Under the pieces are notes generated by a model. It did not search any database. It had not been told where the DNA came from and worked only from the letters and a program-made list of their open reading frames with translations. From the NCBI GenBank assembly GCA_027575765.1, contig JANBPT010000099.1, positions 1 to 64,000 of the forward strand: 64,000 nucleotides of DNA, written 5' to 3'. Shown here one piece after another: positions 11,321 to 25,200 of the stretch (position 1 is its first letter; each line of letters begins with the position of its first letter). Made by a program: the position numbers and the translations under genes. The DNA is from Tieghemiomyces parasiticus (Eukaryota; Kickxellomycota; Dimargaritomycetes; Dimargaritales; Dimargaritaceae).

Positions 11321-13713
11321 GTCGTAGGTTTATGGCGATATAAGAGGAGGGGATTGTGATAAAGTTGATTATTAGATTCGGTCACGTAAGGAAGGCAGCA
11401 ACTGTAAAATCAGGTGATGAGGAATGCGTGAATGTGGCAAGAGAAAGTAGAAGTGGGCAGATTGGTCGAACATGAACAAGGCCTGACCACATGCTGGGAA
11501 ACTAGCCAACTATGCGCCTGTGGATATCCTTTTACCTGTAACCGGCAAGGCCATAACGGACTATAAAAGGACTTAGGGCCGCTCTACCATACCCCGATTC
11601 TGATTGGCCGACGTATGTGACCCCTCCGTTTACCGATAATCAGAGGCGTCACCCCACTTATAGTTCGTAGTAGTTATGCCGATGGTGTTTACCCGAGTTC
11701 ATTTCGACACAGCGTTCCCTGTGTCCACACCTGGCCCAAAATGTTAATTCTGACCTGTAGTCAAAATCAAAGCTAGGTAGGCCATAGGCCCCTTTACAAC
11801 ATACCGCATGGGCCATTTGGAGAGAATACAAGTTTCGGTGGTGAGAAACGGCGTGTCTACGGTGAGTGCTTGATGAGATGACAGTGAGCACGCTTAGGCC
11901 TAACGCCGTGCCCTGGCGGGTGGAGGCAGAGCTATGGTTACCCTATCCCACCAGGGAGTTGATATTGCTAGAGACATAGGGGCAGATCATGGACGGACGG
12001 TGCACCTCTAGGGGAAAACATTGACTTTGATGCTTACCGTCACGCCTCCACTTCCTAAAAATGGAGGTGTTGGACTCTTTTGACCTGCGTCACCTTACTA
12101 CCTTCCTCCTCCAACCCTACTCTACCCCTAACTGCCCCCACCATCTTTTTCTGATCCAGCAGTGGGGTCGGAGGTGTGTACAGAGAGAATAGTTTGTCAA
12201 TACCTCGTATCCGTGTTCTGCTAGCGTAGCTGGCCATTATCAGGGCGAGGTTAGAGGGAAGCACTGTGAAATAAAGGGTTGCGCGCTACAAAAGGGGTGG
12301 CCCGTTCGACCGGACTAGGGAAAATGAGGTAGCCCCACCCAGAATCCTCTTGCATATGGGGGTGGCCAGCTAGTGAAAAACAACGTGTCGAGGAGGGAAG
12401 GTCGCAGTTGTCGGATGTGTCTCGGTTGGGGAGACTTGTGATCCAAATATTATAGGCGGATTGTGTGACGCGGCGCAGCGGTTGGGGCAGACTCTCGGGG
12501 AAGTTGCGCTGTCCATATTAGGTAATTTTGTCACCATGACCTATCGTTCCCACCGCTCTGGCGCTGGTTAGCTAGCGGCCGCAGGCAATTTGTACGCCAT
12601 CGGTTGAGGTACACACAAGGCACTTTATGGTCGTTCCTATTCTAAAGCTCACTTTTTATCAGTCATACTGCCGTACTCGGTAATACCTGGGCTTTTATGA
12701 TGATTCAAACATTAAGATGATAACTAAGTAGTCATACGTATCGGTCGACACCTTGCCCTTTTCGTAACTTTGCCGTGACCCTCCGTCCATTACCGACCAT
12801 ATTGCCACACGAATCGGACTGACCCCCCTCACTTGGTTTTGTCAGCACATTTAGCAGCGTCGTTTGAGTGGCGACCAACAGAGTGGAGCACCAACCCCAC
12901 GCGCCAAACCTTACCTGAAACGGATACCTTGCTGGCAGTGGTCAACCTATCAGTGACATCACACTCCCATGGCTACTCATTATCGATCATCTCTACTATT
13001 CTTCAGTCCAACGCACAGCAGTTAGGATGAAAATAGGCCAGCCGTCCACAATCAGGTCACTGAGCATGGCCTACTTATCCATGGCACTAAAACAATATCT
13101 AGCCGCTCACTAATAGGGGCCTGCCGACATGAAACCTCCTGCCTCCAAGCGCCAACTGGGTAGAGTGTATACTGCGAAAACTTGATATAACTTTCAATAA
13201 AAGAGCGCCACGGCTATGAATCAAGCCTGAAACGGTACTGCGATACCACCATGATTTACAGGTTCTCCTAGCGCCACTGCACCACACTTGATGCCGCCTA
13301 AGCCGGGACGACTACGGCATAGGCAGGCAGAGGCGTTGTCTTGTAGTACCAAGTTCTCCATCGTATATTTTTTTCCTCGCAGTTCGGTGCTGGCCATCAA
13401 AGCTTGAACGATCAATGAGATGAAGGATACATCGGCCTACCGAGGATTTGGGCAGCAATTGCCCGAGAAAGGAAGGTGCTGACCTCTGATTAGCTCGGAG
13501 ATTAGATACAACAGGACTTTGGGTATGTGAAAATGGTTCATCAACCCGCCACCCGTTGTACAAACTCAACCCCCCCCCCACTCCTCCCTCGGGATCCTCT
13601 AATGACCCTAATATCAATCGAGGCACGACGGAGGGTACATTTGGCACTCTGATCCTCGATTACGGTTGGGTTGCACCTCATCACCTGACATGAAATACAC
13701 TTATAATGGCAAG

Positions 13714-13733
13714 CCTGGGAACTGGTTCCCAGG
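13714..13733. repeat. Perfect 9-bp inverted repeat, 2-nt spacer
   Basis: Arms CCTGGGAAC and GTTCCCAGG flank TG. Could extrude a small hairpin or bind a dimeric protein; no gene is adjacent. Confidence 0.6.
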
Positions 13734-16700
13734 GTGAGAAGAAGGTGACCGTACGTTTCCGAGAACAATGTCAAGCGAGCCTTCAAGACGCTCTGTAAGC
13801 CGTCAGCGCCTCAATCAATTTAGGCGACCAGGTAATGGGTCTACCCGGTGGAAGTAATTGGTAAGATTAAACCCGTGCTCTAATCCGTGCGCCCCTCCCA
13901 AGCACGGTAGGCGTGTGACCAAAGACAGCCACCGATGCGGTTGTCCGATATGCAGGTAGGCAGAGGTGGGGACAATACATGGTAACCTGCAGCATCAGGT
14001 TCCCATACCCACGCCGCCCCCCCCCCTCAGATATACCATTGTATCCATTGTGTGCCCTGCGAATTCCACCAAAGAACACTGCTGTGGCGCTGGTGAGGGA
14101 AACGAGAAGAGGTACAGGGCTTCGCAGGCCGCCGTGGCATGACCATAGTGTGACAACATCCGTTGAGGATCAGGGCGTGCCTTCGCGATTGTCCTGGGTA
14201 CACCATCGGTGTGAACGTCCTTGTTTGGTATGGGTGTTCAATTATCTCACCGATCCGTGAATAGGGCCCGGTAGGGTTACAGTCGGGTGTTGGCCAGCTG
14301 CCACATGCGGGTTTCTGTCTACCATGAATATAGGTACCGCAGTTAGGCCTATAGGCACACCACTACCCCGCATTATCCAGGTGATGTGTGAGAGACCCGG
14401 CGTCCCACCACGGTCAGTAATTGTTTTTAGCTAGAAGCCTACCTGTGAATGCTCGGAGGCATGGGTGCTGCGAACTGCCGGACGTGCTTCATGCTGGGGG
14501 AAGTGCTACACTCCGAAGGCTAATGACCATGACTAACTGATTTCATCAAACCTTCCGCCTCTAGATTCACCAGGGTGTACCTAGGCCCCCTCGACAACAA
14601 GAACTAACATGGGTGGCACGTAATAAGTGTCCCCGCTGGAATCTCTTACCTGATCAACACTGAACAAATCATTAAAAAAAACCTCGGACAACGGTGGATG
14701 GACCCTCTTTCGTTGCGACTAGACCACCTCAACCCCGGTCGCCCACCTTGCCGGCGGATCTACCAAGATTGCCAACCGTGGGTCGCCCGACCTCTTCCCC
14801 CAATAAACCGGTCTCCCGTCGGAATAATGTCGCGTATGAACGAATACAAATAATGCCACGACCTTAGAATGTACTAATCGACACGTCAAATCGACAAGGG
14901 TATACCCTAGAGAAACGGCTCAGGCTACATGGCAACGTAATTGACACTTGACTAGGTAGAGTGGCTAGACTCGTCCGGTGACCAGGATATAGCACTCAGA
15001 GACCTGACACACCTGAACAATGAATCAACCGTGGCATGAGGACTGACTATGGCCGTACAGATGCGGGTGTGCTTACACCACTCGTAACTTTGAAATACCA
15101 GCCCGATGCGGTTCACGGGGAGGCAGGCTTGTCGAAAGTCCACGGGTAGGAACTCCGCGTGTCATTGTCTAGATTTTTAGCCGTTGGCGGATACCAAATT
15201 GGATGTCCGAAGACCGAGTGGAAAGCAATAGTTGGAGGCGCTCCAGCCCGATATTCCCGCCGTCGAAAAGCTCGAGATCCGAGATTTCGACATTGCCATG
15301 CCCACCGGTTCGCTTGAGCGTTGGGGATATGATCCAACCGGAGAAGCCTCTTCCAAATATCACAACTGAATTGGCACAGCCTGAATATTAAGCTATAATG
15401 AACGGCCCTATATCGTACAGAGTTGTGGCCTTCAGCCAGAGTAAGGGATTGGAGAAATGCAGGGTATCTGCAAGGCGCATCAGGTCGGATATCAATGCAG
15501 ATGATGCGGTACCGTCGGTCGTTGCGACACGACATGGGGTTGGTGAGATTACACACAGTGCACTTTTCTTTGCCGCCCATAGGTACCAGGGCCGGTACAG
15601 TTGCTTCCCGCCGCAGGACGCAAGGCCACCAGCCGCGTGCCGGAATGCCTGATTTGCGGTGACATTCTTATACATGGGTGATAGTACGAGATGAAACACT
15701 GACATCCTAAAAAAGGGAAATTTGTCGGCGTGAGGTTAGCCGAAGGTCAAAGCTGGTGGGAACGAACGAAACGAAGTATGTGCGTGGGTATGAGAATGAG
15801 TGAGGGGTTGTGTAAAGTGGGCCAGGCCAGGTATGGGGACAGCAATCTACTGTAGCAGGCGAAGAAATAGGAAAAAAAGGTGAATGGTGGCGCTGCCTGG
15901 CAAATGGGTAGGGTGAAGACACGTTTCCGTGGTGGATGGGCTGTGGGATTGCGTGGGGCGACCGTTTGGTGTTGGTGGAGGTAAAAAGGGGTCGTTGTGG
16001 TGAGGGAGTGGGGAGGGGGGAGTGCACCCTGCCTTCTGACGAAGACCCCAAGAACACCAGATGGATCTACGGCACCTGGTAGGTTGCTAGTCTGGGGTAC
16101 CTGCCAGGCAGTGGTGGAGTCCGACTCCGAATACACACTCACATCCCTAAACGGATTACTCATTCAGTACCGCTACGTCGTGTACCACCGGTGTACTTGG
16201 CATTTTAAGACAGTAATGAGCGGGGACCTACGTTGTTACCACTCACTGCCATGGTGGGAAGGACGAGACCGCTTTAGCCGTTCGAGACGAACCCACCACT
16301 CCGTGCAGAAATCATACGCGTGGCACATTGCCATACTGTCACACCAGGCCCACACTAGAGAGTAGATACGGCATGGGCGGACGGTACGTGTAACTCAGCC
16401 GCATCGCACCCATTAACGATCCTACGCTTCATCGCATTGTAATCAACTAATAACTTTAATGGAGAAGATTTGGCGAATGGCTATTTTGAAGCCACCTCAA
16501 TCTGCGCAAGGTCAAGGATTTGGCTATCCAGTACCAGCCCCGGCCGTTTGCAGCACCTTCATTAATAATATTAGGCAGCAACGTTGTGCCTGAGTCATTA
16601 AAGAAATGACAGTAACAGGTTTTGGGCCGTAGCTTTAGAAGTGAAGTTGCAAGCGCTGGCTGATCATGGGAGGTAAGGACCGGGCGAAAATGACTCTGGC

Positions 16701-18790
16701 CAGTAGGGTGTAGAAGTTTCCTGACATAGTGGGGAAAAAGGCCAGTGGCCAAAAGGGCGTGGGGTAGATCGTTTGTCCCCCCTGCTACTATAGGATTGAT
16801 AAGGATTCCATCCGCCTGAGCAGTGACCTAAACAAGCCACCGTGAGTTTGCAACCTCTCCCTGTTTATAGCCCCTCCAACCTTCCTAATAGCAACATTCA
16901 ATACCCGCTCACCAACCACCATATGCTATTTTACTACGCTTGACCGCTACCCTTGCCTTCGTAAGCACCATCTTTTTTGAGGGAGAGGACGGTATAGCTA
17001 GTCCCTTCCGTCCACCTCCAGTTCACACGCAGAGTACCTCGTAGACCATGTGTAGCGTGAGGTGGGGAGGTGACAACCTGGTTCTCCTGCCTAACGCCGA
17101 AATGAGCGACATTGGACTGCAGGGGGTGGACAATCTGTGCTGGTGCCCCACATAACCCACCAGATCAGTACCTTCAGTCTTGTCGGCCTTGGGCTAGCGA
17201 TTGACCACCTGCCGCTATGTGCGTGGTCAGTACCTTTCTGCGACTTTATCCCGCCACCGCCACCAATTCTGTGTGTCCGATGTCGACCCGGATGGTCCAT
17301 CTCGGTCTTCTACGAAACATTCATCGCGCTGCTTAATGAATCAGTAACTAAGACTTCACTGGGACCATGGAGTAGTGAGAGAATGTCGCAGGTCAGCAGC
17401 AGTTCTAGGTTTCTAAAGAAGTGTCCATCTTACAGTATCCTGGCTGGAATCGGGGAAGGGAGGTGCAACCCTTCCCGTTTCCCACGATTGCCTTTTTTCT
17501 TACTACAAAGCATCCCACAGCTACCTACCAAGAGTCTCAAGTTCAGGCGCACTGGAACTGTTGGTGGTGGAAGCTGAACAAACTAAACAAGGATTCAATA
17601 CCCCGGGGATGGACAGGGGCCGCGCTAGCAGGCGTCTCGCCCCCAATTGAGCCACCATTAAGTGGGACATTAGACCTCGGACTTAGCCCGCCGAGGTGCC
17701 CCCGAGTCCCCACTTCGCCGCCTCACCTCTCTCACCACCCTGCCACTCTGCGTACACCCCCTACCCTCGCCTCTCTCCAGCCTGCGCTTATTACAGCAAT
17801 ATTGACAACCCAAAAGTCCCAAATTGGTTATCTACTTCATGGTATGCGTCCCTGGTCTAACCTTGCCGCACATAACGATGAAGACAAGAAAAAAAATCAA
17901 GGCTAAGGGGAGGAGGGTGTAAGTGGGGAAACGGACACTGGTAAACTTAATAGGATGGAATGATGGTCTGCCTTGTTAATATTATTTCTAGCGTTGTATT
18001 CTGCAAATTTTGTACCTGACCTAGGGGTGCCAGGGAACGGTACGAAGGGGGAGACAGTCCCTTCTCTAAGCAGAGGACGAAAGCGAGCAGGTCGACGGGG
18101 CCGACCAGAACTGGTAATGGAACCCTAGCTCGTTGCTAGCGAGTCATTCAAGAGCTGACGCGATGGACTACGTTGAGTCTAGGCGTTCTTCTCAAGCATT
18201 ATTCGTTATAAATGAATTGTTAAAACTCTAAGAATATCGGGGCACTTTCCGACTGAAAGAATGCGGTGTATTTGAAAACCAAGGAGACTTAGCGTGTTAG
18301 GTAGAGGAAGAATGAGCCACTACCTTGCTGCCGGTCCTCCTAGTCCCCCAGATACCCTGATAAACCTGACTGGTACCGAAGTGTTCATTACCTTTCACCC
18401 CCCGACGTTGCTTGGCCTTGGGAAGCCATAAGTCAGTGTACGAGCTACTGGGCAGTCCCATACTACAAGCGGCTGCAGGCCTCCACGACCTAGCTTTACG
18501 AAATATCCACACCACCCTGCCCTAGAGATTCTTTGGCAGACCATGACAACATAGTGGTGGTCAATGGTTGCACTGCGCAAAGGAGGTGAACAGGACGGTT
18601 ATTTCGCCGTAAATTTGCATGGCAGGCTTGCCCTCCGCTTTTAGACCCTCCGCAAATAAACGACGAGGCAGACGTGCAAGGCTTTCCCCTGACTGTCCAA
18701 ACTGAAACAAATAGTGATCCTCAGATTAGGTGAATTCCGCGTAACCGTACGCAGTGGTGAGGGTGGAAAGGTAAGTTCCGCAGCCCATGC

Positions 18791-18813
18791 ACCAGGGGCC
18801 GCGGGCCCCTGGT
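18791..18813. repeat. Perfect 10-bp inverted repeat, 3-nt loop, GC-rich
   Basis: Arms ACCAGGGGCC and GGCCCCTGGT flank GCG. Very stable predicted hairpin in an otherwise empty region; not followed by a T-run. Confidence 0.65.
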
Positions 18814-20199
18814 TACTGCCTCGTTTCAGCCGACACAGTTCACCAAGGACGTTTCGCCTGCGTCCCGGCTGCACTCAACGATGCACGGGGGCCTTCTGGG
18901 TTGCCCATCTTGAGTAATCCGTGGATCCACCGCTGTATAGTTTGGTGCACGTCGTACAGCCCCTTTTCCCGCCTCCGTCCATTTTAAATCCGCTGGCGAT
19001 TCAATGTAAAAAAAATCGCAATAAATCAGCAGGCAAGAGTTAGCATGCAGGTCGGTTACGAGGTTGGATAGGTCAGCCCTCACTTATGTTACATATACAT
19101 TATTCGAGCAAAGCAGTCCGTTTCTTTCTTAGCCTGAAGTACCGAAAGGTGCATCTACCCCCATTGCCCTACTGCAACTTCCATGCAGCGCTTTGAAACG
19201 CTGAGTGTTTTTCAGGGGAATGCCAGGCTGTCTAAGAATCGGGAGGGCAGAGTGGCTATCGCGGGCCTACCGGATTGTCCCACTTTTCTCTTCCAGGGCC
19301 TGCTCATCCTCCCTCGAAATTAAACCCACTAACCCTAGAACTTGGCGGGCTACGGACTCAGCTCCCTGGCATTCCCATTTTCTGTATTACCCATCATTGT
19401 TTACCATAATGCGTATGAACGGCCGGCACGGAACATAGTTCCAGAATGCCTTCCGTCCAGCGGATCGCACTACTTCGGTATCTGTAGAACAATCATAATA
19501 GAAGGCGAGGAGCCATGCGTAGCGAGCCTGTACCACTGTCCCAAACCCTGGCTAACCTCGAGGCAGTAACTATGGTGCCTACAACACCTTACCCCATCCG
19601 TCGCCGCGTGGCATATTAAACAGACACGTAGTAAATGAAAATTGTTTGGGCTGTCTAATGCGACCAAGACGTTAGGACCCTTAGTAATCCTCATAAACAA
19701 GTAATTTGGCAACCAAGCGTAAGCACTGCGCTTGCTGACAAAAAAAAGGGTCGAGGATAATGTATGCCTCCAATCCACCACAGACTTGGACACGTTCCCT
19801 CCCCCACTCCGCTCCCCCGTCCCCACTCCGCAGTGCTACCTAGGTCTGACCCAATTCGCGCCGACGATATTGAACCCCTGACTTGATAAGGGCGCGCCCA
19901 CGTTTCTCCCTTCCCTCTTTTTTTAGTACACCCTGCCACACACCCCTTTTTTAACCAGCAAATGACCATCTTGGCCATCTATTTTTACATTCCCACGGCT
20001 TACCTAATTGGTCTTTTAGGAGGGGAGACGACCACTCAGGTGATGGTATCTCGTATCGCACAAAACGGGAGTAATGCCACCCACCCTGTTTTCGCCTTAG
20101 CGGATCCTCCCAATATTAATTTAGGTGTGGGACGTCATGGACTACGTGTGCGGAGGGGGGGGGGAAGCGTTTAGTCATTGGGTGTGAGTTATCGGCGGT

Positions 20200-20329
20200 C
20201 TATTTTTAGACCATCACGCTCATCTCTCGGCACCTCTCACAGTCCGCTAATCTAAAAATAGGATATAATTATAGAATCACCCCCATTTCCCCGACAGGTG
20301 ATACCTCCAAACAGGTAACGTATTTTTAG
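20200..20329. promoter_or_regulatory. Cluster of MADS-box (MEF2/Rlm1-like) motifs
   Basis: CTATTTTTAG at 20200-20209, its reverse complement CTAAAAATAG at 20252-20261, and a near-match GTATTTTTAG at 20320-20329. The motif fits the CTA(A/T)4TAG consensus bound by MEF2-type MADS proteins such as fungal Rlm1. A further exact copy is at 23957-23966. No gene is recognised nearby, so function is unproven. Confidence 0.3.
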
Positions 20330-22254
20330 ATCACAGTTGACATCTTGAAATACTGGCATCATATTCTTTTATTTGCAGCAGCGCCCACGCTATCAGTCAT
20401 ACGGAATAGGAGTCTACTGTGGCGCTCCGCTTGTGACCGCCGGTAGAGTTGGCCTGTTATGTCTCTCGTTCTCAGAAATTCAAGATTCTAGAGAGCCCCG
20501 GTTCGAAATCTGCAATCGTAAAGCCAATACGTAACTTCCTGCCGGTTGGACGAAGATTGGCAAGCATGGGCCACTACTTGACCGTACCCCTAAAACCTTG
20601 TCAACCGACAGAGTTGGTGCGCTCTAGGGATAGGGGAAATAGTGACGACTTTCCGAGATCGTCGCCTATAACCTAATAATAGTGTAAAGTATGTTAGCTA
20701 CCGGTCGGATTAATCTGTGTCCGAGTTGCTCCCCATGGCACAGGCCCAATCGCGTACGTCCCTCTACCCCACTTTTTTTGTAGCCATGGGGTCCCTTCTG
20801 ATGCGCGCATAGTGTGAGCTTACCACCATAACCCCTATTCATTTACTTGATGGCCAGCTGACCCTGGCCAATATATTCACTTGGTATACGCTACAACCTA
20901 CGTCTTGGGGCTCTTAAGTCCAACTTTCAACACGACATACGGTATACGTTAGGGATTTCCAAGCTCAACTTTGGAAAGGTCTGCCTCCGAGGGAGTCGGT
21001 TCGAAATGCCTACTTGGACTGCCATTTGATAGGGATTAACCAAACCGTTGGAGCGCCGGCCTGAACCTGTCAGAACTCGAAGAGTCTACATTCTGATATT
21101 AGTATAGACCCGACTAACAGTTCGAACACCTAGATACCTACCGGCAGTGAGTGGCGTGGCTAAATTCCAACGGATAAATAAACTTCCAATTCGACGAGCA
21201 CATCCGAAGAAATCACCAACGGCTCAATAGAATAAGTGCCAAGCCTCGTTTTCCTTCCAAAGAGCTGTGTATTTCTCAAGGGCCAACTAACGGTACGCAC
21301 GGTCAGAAGAGACCCAATGAAATCCAATCGGATATAAAATTAGAACACCATGTCTCACGAAATCTTCCATGACGCCAAAATGAGGTACTATCTATCAACA
21401 AAGTCGGGATTTGCCAATTTGGCAAGGAGACTGCGCTTCGAAGAGCTTGACCACGCCCACTTCGCCGTTCGCACACTCCCATACTCCCCACTACGCTGAG
21501 TGGTGGAAATTCTCCGCGTATCGAATTGGTACCAACCAATTGCCATACAGGATGGAATAAGGCTAATGGTCTGTTTCGCCCCCCCCCGCATTTTGGTAAG
21601 CCCGGTCTCTACCAAACTCTGTCGTCGCTCTAGCCACCAATGACAACCTCGGAGACGCGTGCACTTCGGCCCTGGCGATCATCCCTCCCCCCATTCTGTA
21701 CTTGACTTCTACTTGGGATGTGGCTAAACCGCAGTGGTTCGCTGGGCCAACCGACTCGCTCTACTTTTACGCGAATCATTTACATGTGAAAGTCATAGAA
21801 CGAACGGCGTTACAGGGAGCTGGGGTGACAACTACCGGACCAGGGGGGATATTTAGCCGGGCGAATAGGGGCTCCTACCTGCGCTAAAATTAACCTGATC
21901 CGCGACGACATAGTCGGTACACCATTCATGGAAGCCTGTCGTGCCATCACCATCCCTTTTCCACCTCCACCACTGCCACCCTCTTCTGCCACCTCGCCTC
22001 TGCCACAGTGTTCGCTTGAACTGCCGTTGATCTTTTTTACCTGTCCTTTTGGCTGTCAGATAACAATATATTACATCTTTTCGTACTATAGATACCAGAT
22101 CTCGTTCTAACTAGACTGTCCCTATTTTAATATTGTCCCAAGGAGAGTAATTCGACAAGAGCATCTACAGACCAACTGAGCTCTCGGTGAACGGTCGAAA
22201 GTAATTCCAACATCATGCTAACCCACTGAAGAGAGCGAGGGTCAGAGAAAGAGA

Positions 22255-22258
<4 letters not shown>

Positions 22259-22288
<30 letters not shown>
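22259..22288. repeat. (GA)15 microsatellite
   Basis: Uninterrupted GA dinucleotide run, preceded by an imperfect GA-rich lead from about 22231. Confidence 0.95.
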
Positions 22289-22290
<2 letters not shown>

Positions 22291-25200
22291 GGTGACTTCT
22301 ATTTTTAACGTGGTAAAGAATGTCTGTAAATCTCTATTCTGGGTTGAGATTATTGAGATAGAACGTTACCAGAGTGTTGACTGGAATGTATTACAAGGCA
22401 GGGAAGAGATAGGATAAAAGGGAGGGAAAAGAAAGCGGGACAGGCGCCTTGACGTTCGCTAATTAAGATTAACCAAGGACCAGGGTAGCGCCTGTGGCAA
22501 GCCCATGGGAGATCATCGCCACGATAGTAACAGTGGCCGGCTTGACGTTCCAGAGTAGGCGGCAACACTTAAAGAAAAGCAAGAGTGAGGCTTTTGTGGG
22601 AGCACGCCATTTACCCTGTGTGCTGCAGTTTAGAACCTCAATCAATGGAGAATCCGGGGGCTGGTCTTGTCAGCCTAACCTATTCATAGGTATTTAGGTG
22701 TTACACGGGCGGTCCTCTTTACGCGCCAAGGACTGTCGTACAACTGGGGAGATGATCACAGCGTACGAAATGTCGCCCCCTCCATCTCTCTCTCTCTTCC
22801 CTCACCCTTCCCACTCGTCTCCAGATACTGTCCCTAACTTGTCCTACCGCCAAGACCGTGTATTTTCCTCACGAGGGAACCTGGCGCGGTCAATTTAAAA
22901 TTAGGTCCACGTCCGTCACACTAGTATTCTAAAAGCACTGATCGATGGACGCCAGATGTACCATCGGACAGATTATGACCGGGGCTATTCCACGTACGGG
23001 CGAGGTATATACCCCACACGCGCCAAGGTAGCCACGCTAGGAGGCGGCTTCCAAGTGCTACACGTACAGGTTAACCAAGTCGATCACGACGGCTGTGTAG
23101 CAAAGCTAGACGCGCTGTTTTTGGAGGGGGGCACCGAGTTAGGTTGGCGGAAATAATTGGCGTGCGGAGAAATAAGCACTGTCATTCCTAAGCATGCGAG
23201 AGTGAGCCCACAAAGATCAGGGCCTCGGTGCGAAACCCTTATAATGAACAACAAAGGTATGGCTGGACAGGTATGCATTCGTGCTACGTTGTGACAGGAC
23301 TTGGCACCGAGGCCCGATCCCTCTATAGTCGTCTTGTTGTCAATGCAGCTCTGCCCGATACCAAAACTAAGCGCTCCGGTAGTTTTGGGGTCCTATTTTC
23401 GCCCGGGTTTGTCACGGATTCTCCATTAGGTCTAGTTATCCCTTAGCCCTCCTTCGCCTACCAGGAGCTTGAGACGCCCCTAGCCGACCCAGGTACACAC
23501 CTTTTTTTCCTTGCCAGTTTTCATGCCCCCTCCCCTCGCTTACCGTTTGCCCTGTAGCCCATCCGCCTGGACTCCCACTCTCAGCTCTGGTAATTTTAGG
23601 GCCATGACTCGCCAAGAAACGATCGGGTTGGTTAGAATTAAGTTACCAATTGGTTCGAACCTTGACTTCTGCTCTGACAGCGATGGCCGTTCTCAGGCGG
23701 GTCCTAATTGGCATCTCAAGTTCTATTCCCACCACCTAATACCATTGAACCCCGTCCACGTGAACAAGGCTAGGGTATCTTTTGCATAGAGCTGACTAAA
23801 AATATGCAAAAGAGTAATACAAGCATCGCACGAGTAGTGGTCGGCGAGTACCAAGCCGACTCCCCCCTCATTACCGTAGGTCCTAGTTTTTACCAGTAGA
23901 AACGAAACGGTGCGTCTGTGCGATGTAACGCCACGGAAAGGAAATACGGCCGCAATCTATTTTTAGCTCGCACCCAGCACCCCTCTTCGCACTCCTCGTT
24001 GCCGAGGGCATATTCCTTTCAGCACTGTAGGGGCGAATTTTGTATGAGTGATACAAGCTGTCTCCTCTGGAGGGGGCGGTGCGGGGATGAACCCCTTACT
24101 TGCAATGTCGGAAAAAGGCGCTGCACGCCATGCTGTTTCATACGCATGGCGGCCCACTCGTAATAAATATGGGAGGGGGAGGTATAGCTTCAGAGAATGA
24201 CATAGAGAAACTCAATGCCTATTAAATGCACCACCTCGCCGGATATGCCATCTGGCCACAGTGGCCACAACCGGTGGTAGTGGATTAAGACCTGGAGAGA
24301 CCGTTTTAATGAATTGGTGGGCCACTGCTCTTCGTCTATCAGATTAGCCATCTAACACTAATGAGGCCCGTCGGAAGCCACGCAGTTAAGATGTTAGCCA
24401 ACTGTGGCTATACAGACTAGGCGGTGCCACCATGTCGGCGACTAGGCCGTGGATTTACGTTCCCCGCCAAGTTTTAGGAGTTAGTAGGCTTTTACTTGCC
24501 ACCATCGCTCTATTAGACTTCGTCGCTGATTAGTGAGGCGAACGCCACATACCGCGTCACACATGTTGCGTAGCCTAGCCCCAAGTTGCCACTTGTCGTC
24601 CCTATTTTAGGCGTTTCGTATACCGATTTCATCCACTAGATGCGCTTACTGGCCGTTCTCGTAAATTACTATGCAGCCCACTTTCTATCAAAATCATATA
24701 CGCAATTGTAGTAGTTGTCGTTTAATCCGCAGTTACCGTGTTAAGGACCCATGATATACCGATGTTGCCGTACCCTTCCACCAGCAGGGCGGGGGCGGGC
24801 TAGGTCAGGCCACGCGGCGACGACCTGCTGACCCTTGTGGTGTGGCGCAACGGCCATTAAGCGTTGTGAATTACACCCCTTTAGCCGTAATGTCACAGGT
24901 CATGAGAATTCGGCCTGGCCCCATCTCAGCAGCAGTGACACGCCTATTGACCGGTCGGGCGTGGTGCAGTTAAGGGTGGTAAGGGGTGCGAGGGATAATA
25001 CCCGAAAAGGGGGGGACGGTGGGGCTCGGAACTCCCCAAACTTTGGTGTAACCAACCCCGCTGCGATGGCCATCCCCGTCAAGCGACACCTTTCCAAATG
25101 GCCGTCCGGTTATTATCAATAACCCGATCATCGAATGTGTTCCCTCTTAGTCCATCCCGCCTGTGCCACGCCTGGGTTGGATTGGGCCGTCTGGCCGCGA

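Noticed and set aside
15113..16163. Possible gene on the minus strand (starts MSNPFRDVSVYSESDSTTAW at 16163, with frames near 15113-15705)
   Set aside because: The start looks gene-like, but no domain or in-phase exon chain could be built.
20500..23659. tRNA-like T-loop strings GGTTCGAA at 20500, 20998 and 23652
   Set aside because: None has a matching acceptor stem, anticodon arm or A-box at the correct distance.
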